This document shows, one piece after another, positions 6,732 through 14,541 of a stretch of DNA of 21,628 nucleotides. The stretch's first letter is position 1; each line of letters opens with the position of its first letter. Source of the DNA: Cyanobacteria bacterium UBA7753 (GTDB lineage Bacteria > Cyanobacteriota > Vampirovibrionia > Gastranaerophilales > Gastranaerophilaceae); contig DLEF01000020.1 of NCBI GenBank assembly GCA_002481545.1, forward strand, positions 12,752 through 34,379. Direction: 5' to 3'. Position numbers and translations under genes: made by a program. The notes beneath the pieces are model-generated. The model was not told the DNA's origin. It saw nothing but the letters and a program-made list of their open reading frames with translations, and did no database searches.

Positions 6732-7165
6732 AATTTGTTTAATCTGTCTTTACGGGTACAAAATAACCCGCATATTATTTCTGATATCTATATTTTATTT
6801 TAAACCTGACGCTTTGTAAATATTTTTATTTTTTCAGATTTTGCCGATGGAAAACACTGAATTATACTTTTGCCCAATTATAAGATTCTTGCGTTTCTGT
6901 CATTCTGAGCACTGTTATATAGCAGGTGCGAAGAATCTTTTATTCCGGCAACCTTCCAAATTTTATGTTTTATAATACAGATCCTTCGCTGCTATTCGGA
7001 CTGTTAAATATTATCATACGATTTTATGCTCAGGATGACAGTGACGTATGATTTTCAAATTGATATTTTGTATCAATATGTACTGTAGTTATTTTTCTTA
7101 ACTTATCTTAACATGCATGGCAAAATTTTTTATTTTCGTCCGTTTCTCATGGTGGAAGGTTTTAT
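6732..7165. other. 434-bp gene-free interval between tRNA-Ser and the 7166 gene
   Basis: No convincing open frame is seen. The tRNA-proximal part is AT-rich and must hold the minus-strand tRNA promoter, but I cannot single out its boxes. The middle holds the large inverted repeat at 6898-7040. The distal end carries GGTGGAAGG just before the ATG at 7166. Confidence 0.7.
6898..7040. repeat. Imperfect inverted repeat of the CATTCTGAGC / CAGGATGACA type
   Basis: The outer ends TGTCATTCTGAGCA (6898-6911) and TGCTCAGGATGACA (7027-7040) are inverted copies with one mismatch. An inner pair, GCGAAGAATCT (6928-6938) and AGATCCTTCGC (6979-6989), is also inverted. The whole 143 bp could fold as one long interrupted hairpin. 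Pieces of the same unit recur at 18491-18643. Confidence 0.85.
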
Positions 7166-8125
7166 ATGAATATTATTAGCAGTATTAATCAACAACCGAA
7201 TGTCAGAATTAATACTAATCCGAAAATAAATAGCAAAGTTAATTATAATTACGGACAAACGCGAGTCAGTTTTGGTTCAAGCAAATCCGAAGGCGTTATC
7301 AAATTACTTGATAATGAAATCGGGGAATTGATAAACGGCAGCGAATTTAATGTCGCTAACAAAATGAAATTCAAAAAAGTTATGAACGAAGCTTTGCCGT
7401 ACATTATGACGCCTGAAAACTATATTAATAAAGGCAGAGACTCCAAGGTATACAGAATAAGCGACAATTATGTTGCTAAGATTACACGCGGATATTATGA
7501 AAATAACGCAATAAAATCATTTGACAGAGTAATCCTTCCGAACCAAAAATTTAAAGACTTAGACTTCTATTACGGAGAGCCTGTTGCAAAAGTCGGGAAA
7601 GTAAGTATCCTTAAAAATGCAACTCCAACCAAGGACAATGTATATTGCGGTGCAATATATGAAAACGGACGAGTCATAGCAGAGAAAGATAAAAATCACT
7701 ACAAAGAAGTATATTTGCCGATGTGTGCATCTCTTCCGCAGGAAAGCTTTGATAATTTTGCTTGGAACTTACAAAAATTGAACGGAATCAGCTCTTTGGG
7801 ATTACACGGCAGAGAATATTACACCCCTGATGTTGTAAACCCTAACAACATCATTATATCAGAGGGAAAATTCAAACTCGTTGACCAATTGGACAAAACT
7901 CATTGCAAAGAGCCAAATTCATTATATACAATGTTTGAACCTCTGCTTATCAGAATAACTCCTGACCATGATGCAGAGTATGACAAAGACTTAGTCAATA
8001 TGCGCGGAACTATCTATAACAAATGTATCAGAGCGGCCAAAAAAGTCGGGCTTCCGCCTAGCAGTCCCCGTAAATATGAATATGCAGACTTCACTCTCAG
8101 CAATATTTTAAGAATACATAACTAA
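7166..8125 (+). CDS. Kinase-like protein with N-terminal SFGS motif; effector-like
   Basis: The 319-aa protein has no named-family match that I recall, but it reads as a diverged protein-kinase/APH fold. A loop at 88-96 (NKGRDSKVY) precedes VAK with K105 as the likely ATP-binding lysine. PDVVNPNNIII places D222 and N227 at the spacing of HRDxxxxN. KLVDQLD puts D240 where DFG would be. The catalytic-loop lysine is replaced, and HR before the Asp is TP. The first 40 residues are Asn-rich and disordered, with VSFGS at 34-38, a tag I associate with Gastranaerophilales proteins. GGTGGAAGG precedes the ATG. Enzyme activity and export are unproven. The gene converges on dacB with a 3-nt gap. Confidence 0.7.
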   Translation: MNIISSINQQPNVRINTNPKINSKVNYNYGQTRVSFGSSKSEGVIKLLDNEIGELINGSEFNVANKMKFKKVMNEALPYIMTPENYINKGRDSKVYRISDNYVAKITRGYYENNAIKSFDRVILPNQKFKDLDFYYGEPVAKVGKVSILKNATPTKDNVYCGAIYENGRVIAEKDKNHYKEVYLPMCASLPQESFDNFAWNLQKLNGISSLGLHGREYYTPDVVNPNNIIISEGKFKLVDQLDKTHCKEPNSLYTMFEPLLIRITPDHDAEYDKDLVNMRGTIYNKCIRAAKKVGLPPSSPRKYEYADFTLSNILRIHN

Positions 8126-8128
8126 TGT

Positions 8129-9487
8129 TTAGCCTTTGGAATATATAGTTCTGATTATATATTCTTCTAAGATTTTTTTATTGGCAGAGGTTGATTTTGA
8201 GTCATTTATCATAATACAGAATACGTATTTTTGACCTCTTTTAGAGTTAACATAACCCGTAATTGCGCTTATATTATTCAGTGTTCCTGTTTTTGCTCTT
8301 AGGTTATCTCTCAAATATAACATTCTGTTTGATAACGTTCCTTCCCCTGCAGTCGGAAGTTCGGACTCTAAACATCCTTGTGTTTTGAGCAAGAAATCCG
8401 TCATAAAATCAGCTGTTACCAAATTATTCTTTGATACTCCGCTTGCATCTGTTATTTTAATATCGGATGTGTCAATTTTATGCTGTCTGCAAAAATCATC
8501 AAACATAAGTTTTCCGTTTGCAAAACTCCCCGTAACAGGAACCTTTTTCCCGCTTTTTCTGCCCGCATATTTACCGCCCGCGAGTTTGAACACGGTCTCC
8601 GCAACCATATTGTTGCTGTTTTTATAAACATCGGTTTTCGCGTGGTCGATATCGTGGCTTAACAACGTAATCATAGTATAATTTTTATTTATTTTTACGT
8701 TTCTGTATATTCCGTTACAAGAAATATCATGATTTATAATCGCATCACTCAACGATTTTTCGAAATATTTTTTCGGATTGTTAATAGGAACTTTTACGAA
8801 CTCACTTTTTTTCTCGCTTATTGTTCCTTCCAAAATCAAAGTATCAGGCGAGATATTATTTTGGCGTTTAACCGTATAATCCGTAACTTTATCAGTCTTC
8901 ATTTTGTTGATAAAATTCATCGGATAATCGACAACCGTTTTTACAATAGGGGAATACCCTTTAACGGTCGGAGTTATCATAACTTCTATCAAATTTTTAT
9001 CCAAATTATATGCGCTGAACTTCGGCATAAGAGGGTTCAAATCGTCGTCCCATTGCCAACCTTCGCCCCAAAGGTTATAGTCAATGACGGAGGAGTCTAT
9101 ACAAACTGATGCAGGCTCTTTCGGCATACTTTTTACCAATCTTTCAAGCTCTCTTGAGGTCAAATATGGATCCGCCCCGAGCACTATTACATAATTATTT
9201 TTGTTGTCTTTATACAACTTAGTTGAGAATTTATAATCTTCTCCAAGCTCCATAAACGCGGGCGTCGCAGTGATTATTTTCTGCGTTGATGCAGGTGAAA
9301 CCTGTGCATTTTGGTGCAGAGCGTAAACAGTCTTTCCCGTTCTGAAATTCTTTACCGATACGGAAATCGTCCCTTTGTTTATATCGGATTGACTTATTAC
9401 CGTATCTATATCGGATTTTAAAGATGCGTTTGCTACATTTGTAACCGCAAAAAATAATATTGAAAATAAAACAATTATTTTTTTCAT
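8129..9487 (-). CDS. dacB: D-alanyl-D-alanine carboxypeptidase/endopeptidase (PBP4, peptidase S13)
   Basis: The 452-aa precursor has a signal peptide with cleavage near NVANA (about residue 21). The penicillin-binding motifs are all present: SxxK as STQK with nucleophile S67 and K70, SxN as S291-N292-N293, and KTG as K399-T400-G401 in RAKTGTLNN. The insert between motifs 1 and 2 is typical of class C PBP4. It trims or cleaves peptidoglycan peptides in the periplasm. The start overlaps the upstream amidase stop by 4 nt (ATGA), so they are translationally coupled. Close to family length. Confidence 0.95.
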   Translation of the reverse strand: MKKIIVLFSILFFAVTNVANASLKSDIDTVISQSDINKGTISVSVKNFRTGKTVYALHQNAQVSPASTQKIITATPAFMELGEDYKFSTKLYKDNKNNYVIVLGADPYLTSRELERLVKSMPKEPASVCIDSSVIDYNLWGEGWQWDDDLNPLMPKFSAYNLDKNLIEVMITPTVKGYSPIVKTVVDYPMNFINKMKTDKVTDYTVKRQNNISPDTLILEGTISEKKSEFVKVPINNPKKYFEKSLSDAIINHDISCNGIYRNVKINKNYTMITLLSHDIDHAKTDVYKNSNNMVAETVFKLAGGKYAGRKSGKKVPVTGSFANGKLMFDDFCRQHKIDTSDIKITDASGVSKNNLVTADFMTDFLLKTQGCLESELPTAGEGTLSNRMLYLRDNLRAKTGTLNNISAITGYVNSKRGQKYVFCIMINDSKSTSANKKILEEYIIRTIYSKG

Positions 9488-10299
9488 TTTAAGATAACCT
9501 CATAATGTTCATGAATATCTTTTAAGACTGTGCATTTATCTCTGAAATCGTACATTTCAGGCAAATCCAAAGTGGCGGATATTGTTCCTTCTTTTGTATC
9601 AATCTCGGATAATATGTTCCCGCTGTAATCGTATATCAGCGAATGTCCAAGGTTTTTAGCTCCCGTAGGCAATGTCCCCGTTTGAGTCAGTGCGACCATA
9701 TAAGTTTGGTTTTCGACCGACCTTGCGCAAGTTAAAGAATCCCAGTGGATTTTTCTTGACAGAGGCCAAGCAGCCATATTTACGAGCACATCCGCACCTG
9801 CTTTTCTGTAGGCTCTGTATATTTCAGGGAACCTTATATCATAGCAAATACTTACTCCGAACTTAACCCCTTCTATATCAACAATAACAGGGTTTTCGCC
9901 TGCCGTGATATATGTACCTTCGCTGTCATCATAGTATGAAAACAGGTGGTTTTTGTCATATGTAGCGATTAACTCGCCTTTTCTGTTAATGATAGGACAG
10001 GTATTGTAGAGCTTGCCTTCGTTTTCTCTTACAAAACTTCCGCCTAAGACATTAACATTGTATTTTTTTGCGAGTTCCGTTAAAAATTCAACAGTGTCCC
10101 CGTTTAGCGGTTCAGCACTCTTTGGAAACTCCTCGCAAGCCCAGCCGACAGCCCACAATTCAGGCAAGATAACAACATCCGTGTCTTTTGTTATGTTTTT
10201 GTCGGTAAGCGTTAAAATTTTATCAAAGTTTTTGTATTTATCCCCGATTGCCGATTCCATTTGAACGGCAAGAACGTTTATTTTCTCTTTTTTCTCCAT
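9484..10299 (-). CDS. Carbon-nitrogen hydrolase (nitrilase superfamily, omega-amidase-like)
   Basis: The 271-aa protein has the catalytic triad of the superfamily: E47 in LPELWAVGW, K116 in YDKNHLF and C152 in VSICYDIRFPE. The YDKNHLFSYYD and FPEIYR motifs place it near Nit2/omega-amidase and YafV-type enzymes, which deamidate alpha-keto acid amides in the cytoplasm. The exact substrate is not readable. It overlaps the acyltransferase gene by 22 nt and dacB by 4 nt. No strong Shine-Dalgarno precedes its ATG, so coupling to the upstream gene is likely. Confidence 0.92.
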   Translation of the reverse strand: MEKKEKINVLAVQMESAIGDKYKNFDKILTLTDKNITKDTDVVILPELWAVGWACEEFPKSAEPLNGDTVEFLTELAKKYNVNVLGGSFVRENEGKLYNTCPIINRKGELIATYDKNHLFSYYDDSEGTYITAGENPVIVDIEGVKFGVSICYDIRFPEIYRAYRKAGADVLVNMAAWPLSRKIHWDSLTCARSVENQTYMVALTQTGTLPTGAKNLGHSLIYDYSGNILSEIDTKEGTISATLDLPEMYDFRDKCTVLKDIHEHYEVILK

Positions 10300-10979
10300 A
10301 ATCCGAATCTAAACACCTCTTTAAAAGCTTTCGGAGCCCTCTTTTCCAAATCTTCAAGCGAATGTTGAACTTTCAGGCGGACTTGTTCGTCGTGTTCTTT
10401 ATCCTCTTTCGGATCAATATAAATAGGCTCACCGTATATATTTATCAATTTTGTCCAAAAGAACGGTATTCTGAACCCGTCCCATGAGTTAAACTTCAAA
10501 AATGTAGGGCTTGGCGAGTACCAGTAAACAGGAACAATAGGAACGCCCGCTTTTTTAGCGATACGGATTGCACCGTCTTTTACTACGTGAACAGGACCTT
10601 TAGGCCCGTCAACCATAATGGCGCAGCATTCCCCGTGCTGAAGTGCGTGTATCATCTGCATTGTAGCTTCGACGCTTCCTTTTTTACCTTTGGAACCGTG
10701 GATTACTTTAAATCCCCATTTTTCAACAACGCCCGCTATAATCTGACCGTCACGGGAACGGCTTACAAGCACATTGCATTTTGCTCTGTCAGGCAAACCG
10801 TGAACACAGCACTGGTGTGCGTGCCACATTGCATATACACAAGGACCTACCCCTTCCGGATAATCAACATTTTGTATATCGGTAAAATGTTCCTGAAATT
10901 TGAAAATCGTATATATGATTTCCGTAAATTTCTCTCTGTTACTCTTATTTTTATCAAACATTTTAAATATATTAATCAT
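10278..10979 (-). CDS. DUF374-family lysophospholipid-acyltransferase-like protein
   Basis: The 233-aa protein matches the DUF374 / LPLAT pattern: WHAHQ at 52-56 (active-site His), SRSRDG at 73-78, HGSKGKKGS at 94-102 and VDGPKGP at 123-129. No clear transmembrane helix is present, as is usual for the family. Members are thought to acylate lipid A precursors or other lipids at the inner membrane; the acceptor here is unknown. It sits with dacB and lipid or envelope genes. It has its own predicted promoter in the 90-bp gap after rsmA. Confidence 0.88.
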   Translation of the reverse strand: MINIFKMFDKNKSNREKFTEIIYTIFKFQEHFTDIQNVDYPEGVGPCVYAMWHAHQCCVHGLPDRAKCNVLVSRSRDGQIIAGVVEKWGFKVIHGSKGKKGSVEATMQMIHALQHGECCAIMVDGPKGPVHVVKDGAIRIAKKAGVPIVPVYWYSPSPTFLKFNSWDGFRIPFFWTKLINIYGEPIYIDPKEDKEHDEQVRLKVQHSLEDLEKRAPKAFKEVFRFGLWRKKRK

Positions 10980-11015
10980 ACATTGATTTTACTACAAATC
11001 TTATATTCTCCGCAA
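10980..11015 (-). promoter_or_regulatory. Promoter of the DUF374 gene, predicted leaderless
   Basis: On the minus strand, TTGCGG (11015-11010), 18-bp spacer, TAAAAT (10991-10986), then 6 nt to the ATG. No Shine-Dalgarno is present between the -10 and the start. Confidence 0.5.
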
Positions 11016-11069
11016 GTTATTAATAATATGCGCTCGCGTTTGAATTTGGGGCAAGAAGACTGTTAAATA

Positions 11070-11909
11070 CTATTTAAGTTTTAGCAATTCTTCGGACAGT
11101 TCTCCGAATTTTTCGATTGATAGAGATTCCCCTCTTGTATTTTCAGGAATATCAAGGTTTTGTAATGCCTGTTTTACCTGCTCTTTGTCAAAACCGTTAT
11201 TTATAAGACAATTCTTGATGTTCTTCCTTCTTTGAGAAAAACTTGCCTTCAATACTTTTCTGAAATATGAATAGTCAGAGAGTTTTAATCTCGGTTTTTC
11301 GTTTACCTTTAGCCCGACAAGCGCGGAATTAACCTTTGGAGCGGGATAAAATGAACGTCTGCCGACAAGTCTTATTATTTCACAATCAGTCCAGAATTGT
11401 GCCAAAATAGTCAAAAGCCCGTATTGCTTGGAAGGGCTTTTTTCTGTTGCAACCATTCGTCTTGCGACTTCTTCTTGTACCATCAACACAATATCGGAGA
11501 TTGCATTTCTGTTTTTGTTGTCCAAATCGTCGATTTCTCCGAGCAGATGAGAGATAATAGGCGCCGTAATATAATACGGGATGTTTGCAACAACTTTGAC
11601 TTTTTCCTCCGCAAGGGAAGAAATATCAGTTTTTAAAATATCTTGATGAATAATTTTTAAGTTATTACAGTCTATTTTTTCAAGCTCTTTTATCGCCTCT
11701 TCATCCAATTCAATCGCGATAACTTCTTTTGCGTATTTTACGAGCTGTTCCGTTACAAACCCGACACCCGCGCCGATTTCCACCACGATATCATCTTTTG
11801 TAATGTTGGCATAATCAATAATTTCATCAATAACATCGGAATTGATGAGGAAATTTTGTCCCAATCTTTTTTTAGTTCTGAAAAATTTTGCTCTTTCCAA
11901 TAAATCCAT
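11070..11909 (-). CDS. rsmA: 16S rRNA (adenine(1518)-N6/adenine(1519)-N6)-dimethyltransferase
   Basis: The 279-aa RsmA/KsgA protein is complete. It has the N-terminal KKRLGQNFL motif, SAM-binding EIGAGVG (44-50), acidic IELD (66-69), the NIPYY catalytic motif (109-113) and the C-terminal helical domain with FSQRRKNIKNCL. It dimethylates two adenosines near the 3' end of 16S rRNA during 30S maturation. The start is the first Met of the family N-terminus and no Shine-Dalgarno precedes it. It heads the minus-strand run rsmA, DUF374, amidase, dacB. Confidence 0.97.
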   Translation of the reverse strand: MDLLERAKFFRTKKRLGQNFLINSDVIDEIIDYANITKDDIVVEIGAGVGFVTEQLVKYAKEVIAIELDEEAIKELEKIDCNNLKIIHQDILKTDISSLAEEKVKVVANIPYYITAPIISHLLGEIDDLDNKNRNAISDIVLMVQEEVARRMVATEKSPSKQYGLLTILAQFWTDCEIIRLVGRRSFYPAPKVNSALVGLKVNEKPRLKLSDYSYFRKVLKASFSQRRKNIKNCLINNGFDKEQVKQALQNLDIPENTRGESLSIEKFGELSEELLKLK

Positions 11910-11944
11910 GTGTATATGTTATTACAAACACCATGCCTGTGCAA
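11910..11944 (-). promoter_or_regulatory. Promoter of rsmA, possibly leaderless
   Basis: On the minus strand, TTGCAC (11944-11939), 17-bp spacer, TAACAT (11921-11916), then 6 nt to the ATG. The -10 is weaker than at the other sites, but the geometry is identical. Confidence 0.4.
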
Positions 11945-12028
11945 TTTTTTACCTGAATATAATTCGTAAAAGATAAGGATTAGAAAATGCAAACTTCTTA
12001 ACAAACATGATTTTGTTTTAAATATCAG

Positions 12029-12040
12029 TATAATGGTAGT
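12029..12040 (+). promoter_or_regulatory. -10 box of the 12041 gene, predicted leaderless
   Basis: TATAAT at 12029-12034 ends 7 nt before the A of ATG at 12041. No good -35 is visible at 16-18 bp and no Shine-Dalgarno is present. Confidence 0.6.
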
Positions 12041-12694
12041 ATGAGAAAGATATTTGTAATATTTTTGGCATTAATGATTATACAAACTGGTGTGTTGGCG
12101 GCTGATAAAGCCTCATCAGGTTCAGGTTCCGCTGCCGACCAAATAGAATCGACAGGTTACAGAGGAACTTTGCCCGATATTTTAGACAAATATCAAACAA
12201 CAAAACCTGCAACGGGAACGCCTATATTTGAGGCGGAGGAAGGATTTGACGATCCCGACAAACTGAAACCCGTTCCGAGAGATAACCCTGCATTCGTTGA
12301 CATTATCCTCAAAGGCGACAAAACTTCAAACTACGTAAACGATATAAACAGAATCATACCGCAGGTTGAAGCACTTATTGATTGTATAGAGAACGGGGAG
12401 GATGTCCAACGCTTCGTCGCAAAGGCAACCACCCTCGATTTTTCAATAGGTGCACTAAGAAAACGTTATGAAGGTAAACCCGAGAGTTATTTTATATCTT
12501 ATACAAAGCTTATGGAGATAGGTCTGAGGGCAAAATCTCTTGCCGAACTGCGCAAAGAGGGCGCGGAATATAACAGATACCTTGCCTATCAGTCCTCGGG
12601 TGCGATTTATGCCCCTGATAACATAAACAGAGAACTGCAATACTTCTTAGAGGAACTCATAAAAGTCCTCGGGGTGTTGAGAGAGGTTGACTAA
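12041..12694 (+). CDS. Exported protein of unknown function
   Basis: The 217-aa precursor has a signal peptide (MRKIFVIFLALMI core, cleavage near VLAA at about 21). A Ser/Gly-rich segment follows at 24-33, then a Pro-rich linker (about 55-85). The rest is a helical C-terminal domain with several Arg/Lys-rich helices (about 95-217). No catalytic motif or known domain is recognised. It is divergent from rsmA with 131 bp between starts, and both starts look leaderless. It converges on dtd with a 16-nt gap. Confidence 0.75.
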   Translation: MRKIFVIFLALMIIQTGVLAADKASSGSGSAADQIESTGYRGTLPDILDKYQTTKPATGTPIFEAEEGFDDPDKLKPVPRDNPAFVDIILKGDKTSNYVNDINRIIPQVEALIDCIENGEDVQRFVAKATTLDFSIGALRKRYEGKPESYFISYTKLMEIGLRAKSLAELRKEGAEYNRYLAYQSSGAIYAPDNINRELQYFLEELIKVLGVLREVD

Positions 12695-12710
12695 CCCCAC
12701 ATGAAAAAAT

Positions 12711-13148
12711 TTACATCTCAACCATAAATGTAACAGGCCCGTCATTTATGAGCTCTACCTGCATCATTGCGCCAAAAACTCCTGTTTGTACGGGAATATT
12801 TTTCTCTCTCAAGAGTTTGCAGAAATATTCGTATAATTCATTCGCTCTTTTTGGCTCCTCCGCTTTATCAAAGCTCGGTCTTGTTCCTTTTTTGCAGTCG
12901 GACGCAAGGGTAAATTGTGACACAACAAGGATTTCCCCTTTTATATCCTGAACGGAAAGGTTCATTTTCTCGTTTTCATCTTCAAATATGCGCAGTTTGG
13001 ATATTTTATCAGCCAATTTTTGGGCATTTTCTTCGCTGTCACCTTTTACTACTCCCAATAAAACCAAAATACCTTGGTTTATTTCGGAATGTTTTTCTCC
13101 GTCTATAGTGACTGACGCTCGTTTTACTCTCTGGATTAAACCTTTCAT
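12711..13148 (-). CDS. dtd: D-aminoacyl-tRNA deacylase
   Basis: The 145-aa DTD is full length. The cross-subunit active-site motifs are present: SQFTLASD (77-84, the SQFT loop with catalytic Thr) and NDGPVT (135-140, containing the chirality-selecting Gly-Pro). It frees D-amino acids, and Gly on tRNA-Ala, from mischarged tRNAs in the cytoplasm. AAGGAG precedes the ATG with good spacing. It stands alone on the minus strand, divergent from the HIT gene. Confidence 0.97.
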   Translation of the reverse strand: MKGLIQRVKRASVTIDGEKHSEINQGILVLLGVVKGDSEENAQKLADKISKLRIFEDENEKMNLSVQDIKGEILVVSQFTLASDCKKGTRPSFDKAEEPKRANELYEYFCKLLREKNIPVQTGVFGAMMQVELINDGPVTFMVEM

Positions 13149-13223
13149 ATTCTCTCCTTGTTTATAATTTTACCCTAAATATATCTCATAAATCAAAGCC
13201 GTTTTTATTATTTTTATTAACCT

Positions 13224-13252
13224 TTTTACATCCTACTTTTTATTATGTAAAA
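13224..13252. promoter_or_regulatory. Inverted repeat between dtd and the HIT gene
   Basis: TTTTACAT (13224-13231) and ATGTAAAA (13245-13252) are perfect 8-bp inverted arms separated by 13 bp. A TATAAT follows at 13253-13258. The position upstream of the HIT start suggests a regulator site, but the protein is unknown. Confidence 0.4.
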
Positions 13253-13280
13253 TATAATTATAAAACGAAAGGAAAAATAA

Positions 13281-13604
13281 ATGAGTGATTGTATTTTTTG
13301 CAAAATAGCTAACGGAGAAATGGGAACAGAATTTGTATACGAAGATGAAACTGCTGTCGTATTTAAGGATTTAAACCCGAAGGCGGATATACACTGGTTA
13401 GTAGTTCCGAAAACACACGTACAAGACTTGAACGAATGTAGTGATGAGCTAATCGGAAAACTCATGGCAGTTGTAAAAAAAGTTACCAAAGAAAACAACG
13501 TAAACTCTTTCAGAACCGTGATAAATACAGGAAAAGACGCAGGACAGGAAGTATTCCACCTACATATTCATATATTGAGCGGGCATGTAAATAAGAGTTT
13601 GTAA
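13281..13604 (+). CDS. HIT-family (HINT-type) purine nucleoside phosphoramidase
   Basis: The 107-aa protein has the histidine triad FHLHIHILSG with H93, H95 and the catalytic H97, and an N-terminal CIFCKIANGE with CxxC (C4, C7), typical of bacterial HINT proteins. It hydrolyses AMP-linked phosphoramidates in the cytoplasm. AAAGGAAAAATAA precedes the ATG. speE follows on the same strand after 33 nt and may be co-transcribed. Confidence 0.95.
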   Translation: MSDCIFCKIANGEMGTEFVYEDETAVVFKDLNPKADIHWLVVPKTHVQDLNECSDELIGKLMAVVKKVTKENNVNSFRTVINTGKDAGQEVFHLHIHILSGHVNKSL

Positions 13605-13637
13605 TATAAAATGACAGTTTAATTTAGGAGAGAATAA

Positions 13638-14492
13638 ATGACTTTAACACAAGAAAAATTATATACGGAAATCACACCCGGCGGATACGGAATTGCGATA
13701 AAAAGAGGGGAAACGCTCTTTTCGGAACAATCGGATTATCAAAAAGTAGAGATTTTTGAATCAAACTCTACCTTGGGCAGAGTCTTAACACTGGATGATT
13801 TGATGATGTTGACTGAAGGTGATGAGTGGCACTATCACGAAATGATAGCACATATCCCTATGATGCAGCACCCGAACCCTGAAACAGTACTTGTTATCGG
13901 CGGTGGCGACGGAGGAACGGTCAGAGAAGTTCTGAAACACAAAACCGTCAAAAAAGTCGTTCTCTGTGAAATAGACGGTATGGTAATAGACGCTTGCAAA
14001 AAGTATTTGCCGACGGTTGCATGTGAGCTTGATAACCCTAAATGCGAAATTTTAGTTGAAGACGCTATTGAATATATGAAAGATAAAGAGAATATGTTTG
14101 ATATAGTCCTCATTGACTCAACCGATCCTATGGGACCGGGAGAAGGATTGTTTACGGATGAATTTTACACAAATGTAAAACGCTCACTCAAAAAAGGCGG
14201 TATTATGGTTGCTCAATCGGAAAGCCCGTTTGCGCAGACTGAATCTGTCAGAAAAATGTATGTACAGCTCAAAAAAGTATTCCCGATTTGTGCACCTTAT
14301 ACATCTAATATCCCTACATATCCGGGCGGATATTGGGCATGGGCATTTTGCTCGGAAGAGGTTGAGCCGTTATCATACTATGCGGAAGACAGAGAACAAG
14401 ACATCGTCAAAACCTGCAAGATTTATAACAGAGAATACCATAACGCAAGATTTGCTCTGCCAAATTATTTGAAAAACCTTATACATGGATAG
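13638..14492 (+). CDS. speE: Spermidine synthase (polyamine aminopropyltransferase)
   Basis: The 284-aa SpeE has an N-terminal beta domain and a Rossmann-like domain with VIGGGDGGTVRE (86-97), the decarboxy-SAM-binding acidic CEID (110-113) and LIDSTDPMGPGEGLF with catalytic D160. It transfers an aminopropyl group to putrescine. The early family motif LDGxxQ reads LDDLMML here, a mild deviation. AGGAGAG sits at the right distance from the ATG. No speD is seen in the window. Confidence 0.95.
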   Translation: MTLTQEKLYTEITPGGYGIAIKRGETLFSEQSDYQKVEIFESNSTLGRVLTLDDLMMLTEGDEWHYHEMIAHIPMMQHPNPETVLVIGGGDGGTVREVLKHKTVKKVVLCEIDGMVIDACKKYLPTVACELDNPKCEILVEDAIEYMKDKENMFDIVLIDSTDPMGPGEGLFTDEFYTNVKRSLKKGGIMVAQSESPFAQTESVRKMYVQLKKVFPICAPYTSNIPTYPGGYWAWAFCSEEVEPLSYYAEDREQDIVKTCKIYNREYHNARFALPNYLKNLIHG

Positions 14493-14526
14493 AGCTCGGA
14501 AATAGCACAAATAATAATATATTCCA

Positions 14527-14541
14527 TGGTATAATAGAGCT
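14527..14541 (+). promoter_or_regulatory. Extended -10 promoter of the kdsC-like gene, predicted leaderless
   Basis: TGG-TATAAT (14527-14535) is an extended -10 element ending 7 nt before the A of ATG at 14542. The following AGAGCT is too close to the ATG to act as a Shine-Dalgarno. Confidence 0.65.

Noticed and set aside
6594..6803. Plus-strand open frame of 69 aa
   Set aside because: It runs antisense across the whole tRNA-Ser and has the tell-tale translated tRNA text (RRRDSNPRW).
8385..9109. Plus-strand open frames opposite dacB
   Set aside because: They are shadows of the dacB coding strand with no initiation signals and unconvincing composition.
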